Origin: DATGKD01 sp035294855
GTDB taxonomy: Bacteria; Actinomycetota; Acidimicrobiia; Acidimicrobiales; UBA8190
DNA: 5,734 nucleotides
NCBI GenBank assembly: GCA_035294855.1
Contig: DATGKD010000229.1
Span: 1 to 5,734, forward strand
Reading direction: 5' to 3'
A program made the position numbers and the translations under genes. The notes under the pieces are model-generated. The model did no database searches, had not been told where the DNA came from, and saw nothing but the letters and a program-made list of their open reading frames with translations. Positions 1-5,554 of the stretch are shown piece after piece. Every line of letters starts with the position of its first letter. The stretch's first letter is position 1.

Positions 1-1
1 C

Positions 2-73
2 GATCGCGTCATGGCCGAGGAGCGGCGCACGGCTGTCCTGGTCCGACCCGCCCGCGTGGTGACCAACGCCTGA
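2..73 (+). CDS. 3' end of an unidentified gene (partial)
   Basis: An open frame enters from the left edge and ends at the TGA at 71-73. It reads as 23 codons ending in ...VLVRPARVVTNA. Nearly all its codons end in G or C, as in the other genes here, which supports real coding. The fragment has no recognisable motif, so no function is proposed. It runs toward the minus-strand DivIVA-like gene, so the two converge with about 69 nt between their stops. It could be a chance open frame, because only 24 codons are visible. Confidence 0.45.
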   Translation, partial: DRVMAEERRTAVLVRPARVVTNA

Positions 74-112
74 GCAGAGTGGACGCCGCAGGCGGCCGAC
101 GTCGGGCGACCA

Positions 113-126
113 CGCGCCCCGGCGCG
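113..126. terminator. Weak GC hairpin between convergent genes
   Basis: CGCGC and GCGCG flank a four-base CCCG loop in the 69-nt gap between the two convergent stops. There is no T-tract on either side. It is placed where a bidirectional terminator would be expected, and actinobacterial terminators often lack a clear U-run, but a five-base-pair GC stem can occur by chance in DNA this GC-rich. Confidence 0.25.
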
Positions 127-142
127 CTGGGCCCGCCGCTCG

Positions 143-961
143 TCAGCGCGAGGTGACGGGTATCCGGGCGGTGCGAGGATCCTCGCGTCGCGGTGAACGT
201 CCGTTCTGCGCCTCGTGCTCGGACCCCTTCGTCTCGTCCGCCGGTGCACTCCCAGCGCTGTCGGCCGGTGCGCTCGGACCGACCGCCACGCTCGCCAGGT
301 ACTGCTGGAGCCGGTTGAGCTCGGCGAGCGTGTTGTCCTTGAAGGCGTTCAAGTCGGTGATGTTCTGCTGCAGGGCCTGGTACTCGTGCCGTGCGTCCTC
401 GAGAAGCTGTCCGGCCTCGTTGCGCGCCTCTTCGCTGGCGGCGGCGACGACGGCCTCGGCGTCGTCGAGCATCGCCTGCGACTTCTCACGTGCGGTCGTC
501 AACTCGCGCTCCGCAGCGTCGCGCAGCTGCGCCGCCCGTCGCTCGGCGGCCCGCAGCACGTCGGTCGACCGCTGCTCCGCCTGCTGGAGCAACTTGGCGG
601 CCTCCTCCTGAGCGTGGTGTTGCGCCGCTTCCCCGGTCTCGAGGGCGGCACGCAAGATGTGCGCGACGCGTTCGCCGACCGCCCCCGCGGCCTCCGGGCT
701 CGACAGTGACCGCTGCTCGAGATCCGCGAGGCGCCGGCGCAACTCGTCGACCTCACGCGTGGCGTCGGCGGCGGCCTGCGCGGCCTGGTCTGCCCGCTCC
801 TCTGAGTCCAGGAGCCACTCGTGCAGGCGAGTCATGTACTCGTCGACGCTCGTTCGTTCGTATCCCTTGAAGACGACATCGAATGTCGGGCCGTCCGTCC
901 CCTGGCGTCGCACTGGCTGTGGTCCCTTCTCCCGGGCGCGTGGTGACACGCCCACCTTCAT
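143..961 (-). CDS. DivIVA-domain coiled-coil protein (polar growth/division scaffold-like)
   Basis: From the ATG at 961 this encodes 272 residues. Residues about 27-48 (FDVVFKGYERTSVDEYMTRL) match the N-terminal membrane-targeting segment of DivIVA/Wag31 proteins, with the FxxxxxGYxxxxVDEY pattern. Residues about 50-225 are rich in Ala, Glu, Gln and Arg in heptad-like order and should form a long coiled coil, broken near residue 87 by SLSSPEAAG. The last 45 residues are a polar, Pro/Ser/Glu-rich tail. Family members gather at negatively curved membrane at poles and septa and recruit growth or division factors. This one is probably a paralogue rather than the canonical Wag31, since sepF and other division genes are not adjacent. 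The start is uncertain. A TTG at 1009 and a GTG at 913 are in frame, and the GTG (preceded by GAGAAGGGA) would put the DivIVA motif near residue 11, as is usual. The upstream gene encodes a RodZ-like protein. Confidence 0.85.
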   Translation of the reverse strand: MKVGVSPRAREKGPQPVRRQGTDGPTFDVVFKGYERTSVDEYMTRLHEWLLDSEERADQAAQAAADATREVDELRRRLADLEQRSLSSPEAAGAVGERVAHILRAALETGEAAQHHAQEEAAKLLQQAEQRSTDVLRAAERRAAQLRDAAERELTTAREKSQAMLDDAEAVVAAASEEARNEAGQLLEDARHEYQALQQNITDLNAFKDNTLAELNRLQQYLASVAVGPSAPADSAGSAPADETKGSEHEAQNGRSPRREDPRTARIPVTSR

Positions 962-987
962 CCCCAAAGGGGTACGTCGACAATCAT
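958..987 (-). CDS. Possible nine-codon leader peptide overlapping the DivIVA-like start
   Basis: ATG at 987-985 opens a frame reading MIVDVPLWG and stopping at TGA 960-958. That stop overlaps the candidate ATG of the DivIVA-like gene at 961-959 as ATGA, a classic arrangement for coupled translation. A perfect AGGAGG lies at 995-990, but only two bases separate it from the ATG, which is shorter than usual. The same AGGAGG is six bases from a TTG at 983 that opens a different 76-codon frame with no recognisable content. The tiny ORF may be fortuitous; a conserved peptide or conserved overlap in relatives would be needed to accept it. Confidence 0.2.
   Translation of the reverse strand: MIVDVPLWG
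962..972. repeat. Inverted repeat abutting the DivIVA-like ATG
   Basis: CCCC-AAA-GGGG forms a four-base-pair, three-base-loop inverted repeat directly upstream of the ATG at 961. It occupies the place where a Shine-Dalgarno sequence would be expected for that start, so that ATG has no ribosome site of its own. The repeat is short and may be chance. Confidence 0.3.
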
Positions 988-989
988 CG

Positions 990-995
990 CCTCCT
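990..995 (-). promoter_or_regulatory. Perfect AGGAGG Shine-Dalgarno site with no well-placed start for the downstream gene
   Basis: On the minus strand the bases read AGGAGG. They lie two bases before an ATG (987) and six before a TTG (983), and both of these open frames other than that of the DivIVA-like protein. The first in-frame ATG of that protein (961) is 28 bases downstream. The strength of the motif suggests real ribosome loading here. Confidence 0.5.
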
Positions 996-997
996 GC

Positions 998-1019
998 GGG
1001 CCGCGGCAAGCCGCGGTCC
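998..1019. repeat. GC-rich hairpin in the leader of the DivIVA-like gene
   Basis: CCGCGG-CAAG-CCGCGG at 1001-1016 gives a six-base-pair stem with a four-base loop. GGG and TCC on the outside can extend it, with one mismatch if transcribed from the minus strand. It sits immediately upstream of the AGGAGG at 990-995, so it could influence ribosome access or act as a late terminator for the upstream RodZ-like gene. No U-tract follows. Confidence 0.4.
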
Positions 1020-1022
1020 AGG

Positions 1023-1054
1023 CGTTGTGGCCACGTTGTGGGCGCGCCGTTGTG
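1023..1054. repeat. Three direct CGTTGTG heptamers
   Basis: The heptamer CGTTGTG occurs exactly at 1023-1029, 1034-1040 and 1048-1054, starting 11 and 14 bases apart. On the minus strand it reads CACAACG. The cluster lies in the 226-nt non-coding gap between the RodZ-like stop and the DivIVA-like gene, in the likely promoter region of the latter. The roughly helical spacing fits a multi-site operator, but I do not recognise the motif as that of a named regulator, and it does not match the DnaA box. Confidence 0.5.
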
Positions 1055-1141
1055 ACGGGTGTTGGGGCTGTGGGACGTGAGAGACCGAAGCGCCCCACCA
1101 ATGAGGCCACCAGGAAATCGGAAGCCGTGCCGCCCATGTGA

Positions 1142-1162
1142 CGGGGCAGCACACGCGCCCCG
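1142..1162 (-). terminator. Possible terminator hairpin after the RodZ-like gene
   Basis: CGGGGC (1142-1147) and GCCCCG (1157-1162) can pair across a nine-base loop, beginning about 26 nt past the stop of the RodZ-like gene in the direction of transcription. No U-run follows. The position is right for an intrinsic terminator, but the loop is large and the evidence is weak. Confidence 0.25.
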
Positions 1163-1187
1163 CGACCCAACCGACGGTCCGAGGGCC

Positions 1188-2255
1188 TCAGCTTGTGACG
1201 GAACTGAAGTTGAGAGTGAAAGGCGCCGACGAAGGCTTGAAGAGCCAGCCCGGAACGAGCCGGTTGTTCACCTTGGCGGCGAGGGCCACGTTGCTGGCGC
1301 CGAGCATCACGGTGAGCTGCCCGTTGGCCGAGGCGAGCGTGGTGGTCTGGCCCGACTGGAGAACTCCCTGGAAGATCGGCTGGAACGATTGCGGCGTGCT
1401 GGCGCTGACCCAGCACGGCTGACTGGCTGACACCACGATGGAGAACTCCGAAGCGCGGACGCTCACCGACGCCGCACCCGGCCCGGTGTTCGACATCGTC
1501 ACGGTGGACGACTGCGACCCGACCCCCGAGGGCGGACGGGCGGACGGGCCGGGCGACGTCACGGTGGACGGCTGAGTGTTCGCCGTCGTGGCGCGGATGA
1601 TGTGGACGTCCGCCAGCCACTGCCGCTGGTAGTGCCCGACCGCCAGGCCGATGAGCCCGACGACGACGAGGACGGCGGTCACCCACACCGCCATGCGCAG
1701 CGGCAGCGGGGCAGGACGCACGTACCCACCACGGGCGGGGACGGCGCGGAAGATGCCGGTGCGCGTCATGTCGCGCCCGCCGAACCCGTTGCCACCGTTT
1801 CCCCCCAGGCCGGGGATCTGCCCGGTCTGGGTGAAGGCGCGCAGGTGTGGACCGTCGCCCATGTAGGGGCCCAGGGGCGTGGTCGCGCCTCGCATCGCGG
1901 TGGAGTTCGGACTGGTCGGCGCCGGCGCCGCGCCCACGGCGGCCGACCACTGCCTGTCGGCGTCCCGGGCGAGCTCGATGGCGTCGAGGTCGAGCAGGTC
2001 CGCGTACCGGCGGACAGCCGCCAGCACCGAACGGCGGTCCGGGATCCGGGCGAGCTCGCCCGCCTCGAGCGCCTCGAGTTGGAGCCAGGGGATGCCCGTC
2101 CGGTCGTGGATCTCGGCGAGGGTGACCCCGGCCTCGGCCCGAGCGGCGCGGAAGATGGCGCCGACGTCGACCGATGTGGTCTCCGACGGGGTGGTCTCGG
2201 ACTCCTGCTGCCGCTTGCCGCGCCGGCGGGTCCTGTCGCCCGTAGCGGTTACCAC
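1188..2255 (-). CDS. RodZ-like membrane protein: N-terminal HTH, one TM segment, DUF4115-like C-terminal domain
   Basis: Read from the GTG at 2255, this gives 355 residues. Residues about 30-97 form an HTH_25/RodZ-type helix-turn-helix: IFRAARAEAGVTLAEIHDRTGIP, then LEALEAGELARIPDRRSVLAAVRRYADLL, closely following the family pattern. A flexible Gly/Asn/Pro-rich linker follows. A single hydrophobic span, MAVWVTAVLVVVGLIGLAVG, lies at about 188-207, after basic residues. A Ser/Thr/Pro-rich extracytoplasmic linker leads to a C-terminal beta-rich domain (about 270-355) with CWVSA, then FQGVLQSGQTTTL, then LTVMLGASNVALAAKVNN, as in DUF4115 of RodZ. RodZ links MreB to the wall-elongation machinery; in actinobacteria without MreB the role of such proteins is less clear. 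The start was chosen because AGGGAGGG lies just upstream. The frame stays open to 2444, with a TTG at 2360 as a possible alternative, but that extension looks non-coding. Confidence 0.8.
   Translation of the reverse strand: MVTATGDRTRRRGKRQQESETTPSETTSVDVGAIFRAARAEAGVTLAEIHDRTGIPWLQLEALEAGELARIPDRRSVLAAVRRYADLLDLDAIELARDADRQWSAAVGAAPAPTSPNSTAMRGATTPLGPYMGDGPHLRAFTQTGQIPGLGGNGGNGFGGRDMTRTGIFRAVPARGGYVRPAPLPLRMAVWVTAVLVVVGLIGLAVGHYQRQWLADVHIIRATTANTQPSTVTSPGPSARPPSGVGSQSSTVTMSNTGPGAASVSVRASEFSIVVSASQPCWVSASTPQSFQPIFQGVLQSGQTTTLASANGQLTVMLGASNVALAAKVNNRLVPGWLFKPSSAPFTLNFSSVTS
1497..1570. repeat. In-gene 14-bp repeat and short tandem repeat in the Ser/Thr/Pro linker
   Basis: CGTCACGGTGGACG occurs exactly at 1497-1510 and 1557-1570, 60 bases apart, and encodes the STVT of two SSTVT/PSTVT motifs 20 residues apart. 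Between them, 1531-1549 is a tandem repeat of GGCGGACG with a period of 8. The repeats fall in the extracytoplasmic linker of the RodZ-like protein, where length changes are usually tolerated. Confidence 0.6.
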
Positions 2256-2259
2256 CGCG

Positions 2260-2267
2260 CCCTCCCT
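2260..2267 (-). promoter_or_regulatory. Shine-Dalgarno site fixing the RodZ-like start
   Basis: The minus strand reads AGGGAGGG and ends four bases before the GTG at 2255. This good spacing is why the 355-residue form was chosen over the longer open frame. Confidence 0.6.
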
Positions 2268-2281
2268 GGGTCCGACCCGGA

Positions 2282-2287
2282 ATTGTA
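2282..2287 (-). promoter_or_regulatory. Possible -10 element of the RodZ-like gene
   Basis: TACAAT on the minus strand is close to the TATAAT consensus and lies in an AT-richer pocket. Initiation about seven bases downstream would give a leader of roughly 20 nt before the GTG at 2255. No convincing TTGACA-like -35 is found 16-18 bases upstream. It also argues against the upstream 63-codon extension being translated. Confidence 0.35.
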
Positions 2288-2412
2288 CTTTCGGCACCCT
2301 GTTCGCGATGCCTCGGCCCTTGTCATCGGCGGGGGCGACGCGAATCTGGACCCCGGTCAACCCCTCCTTACCCAGCCGGAGGACACTCCGACGCACCGTG
2401 CTCCCGCTGAAC

Positions 2413-2442
2413 GCCCGGCGTCGGGCCGGGCACCGCCCCGGC
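2413..2442 (-). terminator. Two mutually exclusive GC hairpins after the esterase gene
   Basis: GCCGGG (2425-2430) pairs with CCCGGC (2437-2442) across a six-base loop. GCCCG (2413-2417) pairs with CGGGC (2422-2426) across GCGT. The two stems share bases 2425-2426. They lie about 37-66 nt past the esterase stop in the minus direction. They could terminate the esterase transcript, but there is no U-tract, and GC-rich DNA forms such stems readily. Confidence 0.3.
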
Positions 2443-2478
2443 ACCGCTCGGCCACTCCAGGCATCCCGCTGGGGATGG

Positions 2479-3783
2479 TCAGCGCAGGCTGAGTCGGAGC
2501 CCTTCGATGAGGCCCACCGTGCGGACGTCCCCGGTGAGGGTGAGGCGCATCTGGTTCATGACGTAGCCGAACGCCGTGCCCGACCCGGGATCGGCGAACC
2601 CGAGTGACCCGCCTGCGCCGCTGTGGCCGAAGGACCCCGGGGCGAGCAACGGCATGACGCGCGAGTGGCACATGAAGCCGAGGCCGAAGGTCGTGGGGGC
2701 GACGAGGACCCGGTCCCGGCCTTCGGTCCGGGGGCGTGCGGCGGCGTCGATCGAGTCGGGCGCGAGCAGGCGCACCCCATCGACGTCGCCGACCAGTGCC
2801 GCGTACATACGGGCGAGCGAGCGGGCGTCGGTGATGCCGTTCGCCGCCGGGACCTCGGCGGAGTGCACGGCCGGCGAATTGAACGGGCCGTCGCCACCGA
2901 ACATCCCGAAGGTTCCGTTCAACGTGAGGGCGCGCAGCAGCAATTGCAATGCTTCGGGCTGCAGCAGCGAGGCGAGGGTGTCGCCCGCAGCGACGGGTTG
3001 GTCGCCGCCGGTCGCCCCGCCACCCGGACCGCCAAAGGGGGCGGGCGGCCACTGCATCCGCAGCGGCGCCACGCGCGTCTCCTCGGACGCGGGGAGGCCG
3101 ATCCAGAAGTCGAGCCCCAGGGCTGCCGCCACCTCGTCGGCGAAGAACGTCCCCAGGCTCCGGCCCGTCACCCTGCGGACCACCTCGCCCACGAGCCAAC
3201 CGAAGGTGAGCGCGTGGTAGCCGTGGGCCGAGCCCGGCTCCCAGAGCGGGCGCTGGTGCACGAGGGCGTCGGTCACCGGGGTCCACGCCAGAGCGCGCTC
3301 GAGCGGGAGCTCGGCGTCGATCACCGGCAGGCCCGCTTCGTGGGTGAGGAGCCATCGCACCGGGATCTGTCTCTTTTCGGGGGTGCCGAATTCCGGCCAG
3401 TACTCGGCGACGGGGGCGTCGATGTCGAGGAGTCCCCGTTCGGCCATGATGAGCGCGCACAGCGCGGTCGCACCCTTGGTCGTCGAGAAGACCAGCTGGA
3501 GGGTGTCGGGCCCGAAAGGCCGGAGGTGGCTGGGGCTCGCCCACCCACCCCAGAGGTCGACCACCTTCCGGCCCTGGTGATAGACGCACACGGCGGCCCC
3601 GGTGTCGCCGTGGACCGAGAAGTTCCGGACGAACGCGTCGAGGACCGGCTGGAATTGCGGGTCCACCTCGCCTTCGACGATGCCCGCTTCGCCCAGGTCG
3701 ATGCGCACGCCGCCGCCCACGACGGCGACGGTACCCGACCCCGCGGCGTCGACGACGAAGAGACCGCCTGACGCCGTCGTCAC
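2479..3783 (-). CDS. Serine hydrolase of the beta-lactamase class C / EstB (family VIII esterase) type
   Basis: Read from the GTG at 3783, this gives 434 residues. The catalytic Ser and Lys of the SxxK motif are in FSTTKG (Ser100, Lys103). The YxN position is Tyr189 in HGYHALTFGWLVGEVVRRVTGRSL, a stretch typical of family VIII esterases and LACTB-like proteins. The third motif reads HSG (about 387-389, in GSFGHSGAGGSLGFADP) where true class C beta-lactamases have KTG. This pattern favours an ester or amide hydrolase over an antibiotic-resistance enzyme. There is no obvious signal peptide, so it is probably cytoplasmic. A loop of Gly/Pro (PPAPFGGPGGGATGGDQP, about 246-263) interrupts the fold. 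The conserved part begins near IVEGEVDPQFQPVLDAF, so the first 30 or so residues are doubtful; a TTG at 3819 and a GTG at 3708 are alternative starts. It is divergent from the transporter operon. Confidence 0.88.
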   Translation of the reverse strand: MTTASGGLFVVDAAGSGTVAVVGGGVRIDLGEAGIVEGEVDPQFQPVLDAFVRNFSVHGDTGAAVCVYHQGRKVVDLWGGWASPSHLRPFGPDTLQLVFSTTKGATALCALIMAERGLLDIDAPVAEYWPEFGTPEKRQIPVRWLLTHEAGLPVIDAELPLERALAWTPVTDALVHQRPLWEPGSAHGYHALTFGWLVGEVVRRVTGRSLGTFFADEVAAALGLDFWIGLPASEETRVAPLRMQWPPAPFGGPGGGATGGDQPVAAGDTLASLLQPEALQLLLRALTLNGTFGMFGGDGPFNSPAVHSAEVPAANGITDARSLARMYAALVGDVDGVRLLAPDSIDAAARPRTEGRDRVLVAPTTFGLGFMCHSRVMPLLAPGSFGHSGAGGSLGFADPGSGTAFGYVMNQMRLTLTGDVRTVGLIEGLRLSLR

Positions 3784-3829
3784 AGACTTCCCGGAAGACT
3801 GGTTGTTTCCCCTGGTCAACCCGGTACGC

Positions 3830-3839
3830 GGCGATCGCC
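3830..3839. repeat. Perfect palindrome GGCGATCGCC in the divergent promoter region
   Basis: A ten-base perfect palindrome lies between the divergent esterase and transporter genes, next to the upstream TTG candidate start of the esterase. It could be a small dimeric regulator site, but GCGATCGC-type palindromes are common in many GC-rich genomes. Confidence 0.3.
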
Positions 3840-3884
3840 CCGAACGAAAGATTCGCTCGCCTGGCTCGTTTCTCCTCTATCCGG

Positions 3885-3908
3885 GGGGGTCCGGTCTCGG
3901 GGGTCCGG
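3885..3908. repeat. Direct repeat GGGGGTCCGG x2 upstream of the transporter operon
   Basis: GGGGGTCCGG occurs exactly at 3885-3894 and 3899-3908, a 14-base period with a TCTC spacer. It lies 40-65 nt before the solute-binding protein start, within the divergent region. It may be a regulator site or slippage of a G-rich stretch. I could not identify convincing -35/-10 elements for either gene in this region. Confidence 0.4.
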
Positions 3909-3936
3909 CGCGGCGGTCGCCGTGCCGCTGCGCCAT

Positions 3937-3942
3937 GGGAGG
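3937..3942 (+). promoter_or_regulatory. Shine-Dalgarno site fixing the solute-binding protein start
   Basis: GGGAGG lies six bases before the GTG at 3949. It overlaps or abuts the in-frame GTGs at 3922 and 3943, which it cannot serve, so 3949 is preferred. Confidence 0.55.
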
Positions 3943-3948
3943 GTGCAC

Positions 3949-5511
3949 GTGCTGAGGGGGAGAGGCATCACCCGGTTGGGACGCAGGGCACCGGGTCGAC
4001 CCCGACTTCGAACTCCGCGCGCTCGAGCTGTCGTCCGCGCCGTGCCGGTCATCCCGGTCGCGCTCGTCCTCACGGCGTGCGGGGCCCGGGTCGCTCCCTA
4101 TCTCGGGGCTGACGCCGGCGTCGGCCAGCACGGCGCGGCCGGCGGTACGGCCACCCAGGGGAGCGCGGGCTCGGCGGGCACCGCCGGTTCGCAGGTCGCG
4201 GGGGCGGCTTCGGGGGCACAGGCGTCGACCCGCTCCGCGTCCGGCGCGGCGGCGGCCCCGGCCGCGGCCGCGGGCCCCCCGCCCAGCCCCCAGGCGTTCA
4301 GTTTCGACCCCCACGCGGAAGCAGCGGCGTGCCCCGGAGGTGCGGGCAACACCGCCTCGGACACCGGCGTCACCCCGACGCAGGTCGTCATCGGCAACAT
4401 CAGCGGGCTCACGGGGCCGCTGGCCAACAGCTTCAACCAGGGCGCGGAAGCCGTGAACGCGCTCTTCGCGGCGATCAATGCCGCCGGCGGGATCTGCGGC
4501 CGCCAGCTGAAGCTCGACGCCGAGGACGACCAGCAGAACGCATCGACGAACGCCTCCGACGCCGCCGACCTCACCGGCAAGGTCCTCGCCTTCGCCGGTT
4601 CCACCTCCGACGGCGACAACGGCGGTGTCCCGAACATGGTCCAGGCGGGGACGCCCGACTTCGGTTTCGCCATCAACTGCAACCGCAGCGAGTCGCCGAC
4701 GTACTGGTCGGCGGCCGGCGGGAGCTGCTTCCAGCCGCAAGGGGCCGGGCAGGGCCCGTACTACATCAACGACTCGGCGCTGGCGCTCGCCAAGCAGGCC
4801 GGGTACTTCCCCACCAAGCTCGCATTCCTGGCGTACAACATCGCCATCAGCGCGCAGGCCGCGCAGCAGTTCGAGTACGTGTACCAGCACAGCTTCGGCG
4901 GCAGCCCGTGCTTCACCGACTTCGCGATCTCACCGGCGAGCGCCTCACTGGAAAGCGACGTCGCCCAGATGCAGTCCAACGGGTGCAACGGCGTGGTCAC
5001 GACGCTGGACGTCACCGGGAACGCCAAGCTGCTCCAGGCCATGCAGCAGCAGTCGTTCACGATGCCGTACACGTACACGACGTTCGACGGCTACACCCCG
5101 GCCCAGATCACGACGGCCGGACAGAGCGCGGCGCAGGGCCTCACGATCGGCTTGCCGTTCATCCCGCTCAACGAGAACAACCCCACGGTGCACCTGTACC
5201 TGCAGGAGCTGGCCACCTACGAGCCGGGCAAGCAACCGAGCGGCTTCGGGTTCCTGTCGTGGGAGTCGGCCCAGATGCTCGTCTACGCGTTGATCGTGAG
5301 CGGTCACAACCCCACCCGCGCGTCCGTCACGAAGGTCGTGAGCGGGCTGCAGAACTGGACGGGGGGCGGGGCGCTCGGGCCGTACACGCCGAACACCCAC
5401 AGCACCGGTTCGTGTCAGGTGGACGTGACCGTCAAGGGCAGCGACTTCGTCCGCCGCGCCCCGGCATCGGGGTTGTTCTGCGGCGGACAAACGGTGCAGG
5501 CATCGCCGTGA
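3949..5511 (+). CDS. Branched-chain amino acid-type ABC transporter substrate-binding lipoprotein
   Basis: Read from the GTG at 3949, this gives 520 residues. A long Arg-rich n-region precedes the hydrophobic VPVIPVALVLTAC, whose LTAC is a lipobox with Cys44 as the likely lipidated residue; export and membrane anchoring are inferred from this. Residues about 45-116 are an Ala/Gly/Ser/Thr-rich tether. The Peripla_BP_6 type I fold starts at VTPTQVVIGNISGLTGPLANSFNQG (about 141-165), followed by AAGGICGRQLKLDAEDDQQN, the family's GGINGR..L...DD motif with Cys in place of Asn. Eight further cysteines (about 128, 183, 244, 260, 321, 346, 489, 511) suggest disulfides. The ligand cannot be read from sequence; members of this family bind branched-chain amino acids, amides, urea or aromatic compounds. 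A LivH permease starts 43 nt downstream, so the two form the head of a HAAT-type import operon. The frame opens earlier at GTG 3922. Confidence 0.88.
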   Translation: MLRGRGITRLGRRAPGRPRLRTPRARAVVRAVPVIPVALVLTACGARVAPYLGADAGVGQHGAAGGTATQGSAGSAGTAGSQVAGAASGAQASTRSASGAAAAPAAAAGPPPSPQAFSFDPHAEAAACPGGAGNTASDTGVTPTQVVIGNISGLTGPLANSFNQGAEAVNALFAAINAAGGICGRQLKLDAEDDQQNASTNASDAADLTGKVLAFAGSTSDGDNGGVPNMVQAGTPDFGFAINCNRSESPTYWSAAGGSCFQPQGAGQGPYYINDSALALAKQAGYFPTKLAFLAYNIAISAQAAQQFEYVYQHSFGGSPCFTDFAISPASASLESDVAQMQSNGCNGVVTTLDVTGNAKLLQAMQQQSFTMPYTYTTFDGYTPAQITTAGQSAAQGLTIGLPFIPLNENNPTVHLYLQELATYEPGKQPSGFGFLSWESAQMLVYALIVSGHNPTRASVTKVVSGLQNWTGGGALGPYTPNTHSTGSCQVDVTVKGSDFVRRAPASGLFCGGQTVQASP

Positions 5512-5519
5512 CCCCCCCC
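5512..5519 (+). repeat. C8 homopolymer just after the solute-binding protein stop
   Basis: Eight consecutive C residues follow the TGA directly. A perfect palindrome, GGCGCGCGCC, follows at 5524-5533 in the same 43-nt gap. A stem there could separate or tune expression of the binding protein and the permease, which is common in such operons, but it is also a place where sequencing errors occur. Confidence 0.4.
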
Positions 5520-5554
5520 GTTGGGCGCGCGCCGACAGGGCCAGGGGCGCGGCG

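Noticed and set aside
753..983. 76-codon minus frame from the TTG at 983, well spaced from AGGAGG
   Set aside because: The translation has no family resemblance and overlaps the DivIVA domain in another frame; noted only as a start-site complication.
1023..1054. DnaA boxes or a replication origin at the CGTTGTG cluster
   Set aside because: The heptamer does not match the TTATCCACA-like or TTGTCCACA-like box, and no dnaA, dnaN or AT-rich stretch is nearby.
1602..2492. Plus-strand open frame (296 codons) opposite the RodZ-like gene
   Set aside because: It has no recognisable domain, and the minus strand carries the HTH, membrane segment and C-terminal domain.
2623..3771. Long plus-strand open frame (382 codons) opposite the esterase
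   Set aside because: It is antisense to a gene with clear catalytic motifs; its translation is rich in Arg, Gly and Glu with no domain, as expected of a GC-rich shadow frame.
2479..3783. Antibiotic-resistance beta-lactamase
   Set aside because: HSG replaces KTG, the sequence around YHALTFGW is esterase-like, and no signal peptide is visible.
3852..3881. Possible promoter TTCGCT / TCTATC for the transporter operon
   Set aside because: Both boxes match the consensus poorly; not better than chance in this region.
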